From the NCBI GenBank assembly GCA_900556055.1, contig USNJ01000109.1, positions 1 to 6,723 on the forward strand: 6,723 nucleotides of DNA. Reading direction: 5' to 3'. The DNA is from an uncultured Ruminococcus sp. (lineage in GTDB: Bacteria; Bacillota; Clostridia; Oscillospirales; Ruminococcaceae). Numbering within the stretch: position 1 is the stretch's first letter; every line of letters begins with the position of its first letter. The notes below the pieces were generated by a model that worked only from the letters and a program-made list of their open reading frames with translations, did no database searches and was not told the DNA's origin. This document shows positions 6,498 to 6,723 of this stretch, in pieces. The translations under genes were made by a program, and so were the position numbers.

Positions 6498-6723
6498 AGC
6501 GGCGCGGCACACAAGGGCAGCCCCTTCGTTTCCGGGCAAGGTGATGGAAACTTTCAGCACACCCTCTTTTTCGCCCCGGTTGATTGCCAGAATCTGGTGA
6601 TCCAGCAGTCGGGAGATGGGCTGGCTAAAGTCGTAATAGAGCTTGTATACGGTGTCGGCATCCATATCCTCGGCCTTAGATAGCATCTGCCCCCGGCGCA
6701 TGGTTAGTTCCCGCAGGGATTTG
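6438..6723 (-). CDS. tex: internal fragment of Tex (S1-domain transcription accessory protein), broken at its inner end
   Basis: Read on the minus strand from the right edge, 95 codons give an internal Tex segment. Recognisable blocks are TVYKLYYDFSQPISR, then LAINRGEKEGVLKVSI, and finally KAAAEDAFR, matching the Tex region just before its conserved RLI.PS.EREIR.ELTE block. Tex is a cytoplasmic nucleic-acid-binding protein with YqgF-like, helix-hairpin-helix and S1 domains; this piece corresponds very roughly to residues 190-290 of about 720. After AEDAFR the Tex reading stops making sense (RFTRNQRADALTF in place of the expected block) with no frameshift that restores it. The open frame goes on to 6084 only as antisense of the gerA-type gene. 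Codons here (CGG, CTG, GCC, ACC rich) differ from the AGA/CTT/GCA-rich rest of the window, suggesting DNA of other origin. No start codon or regulatory site is included. Confidence 0.8.

Overview
The window looks like chromosomal DNA of a spore-forming Clostridia member, moderate in GC. A Ruminococcaceae/Oscillospirales-type gut anaerobe is my best guess, from gene content (TSCPD-family protein, GerA germinant receptor subunit, RadC next to uvrB) and general protein character. That placement is inference; there is no rRNA or other phylogenetic marker to fix it.

Layout. Positions 1-4801 are a run of minus-strand genes, read right to left: a RadC/JAB-domain protein, uvrB (excision repair helicase subunit), an RluA-family pseudouridine synthase that overlaps the uvrB stop by four bases, a PHP-domain metal-dependent phosphoesterase, and the start of a small TSCPD-domain protein that runs off the left edge. 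The first three are tightly packed and probably one operon, driven by a good sigma-A type promoter at 4845-4873 with a LexA-box-like palindrome over the predicted transcription start. The PHP gene has its own good promoter at 1077-1106, with phased A-tracts upstream and an inverted repeat over the -10. Two starts are corrected here from ribosome binding sites: the PHP protein starts at 1008 and the RadC protein at 4801.

On the plus strand, diverging from radC, lies a gerA-type spore germination receptor gene (4914 onward) with a soluble N-terminal domain followed by about five membrane segments. It has no gerB or gerC partner in the window.

The right end is anomalous. From about 6438 to the window edge the sequence is, on the minus strand, an internal piece of a tex gene (S1-domain transcription accessory protein). 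It begins abruptly inside a conserved Tex block, lies antisense against the C-terminal coding end of gerA, and uses a visibly different, GC-richer codon set. The last ~20-45 codons and stop of the apparent gerA frame are therefore probably not native. A chimeric assembly join or a real rearrangement between unrelated DNAs are the two explanations; I favour the former.

I find no CRISPR array, tRNA, rRNA, IS element or defence system. No gene-free stretch exceeds 300 bases. The window is mostly ordinary housekeeping DNA; the points worth a second look are the right-end join, the possible SOS control of radC-uvrB, the missing JAMM glutamate in RadC, and the architecture of the PHP promoter.
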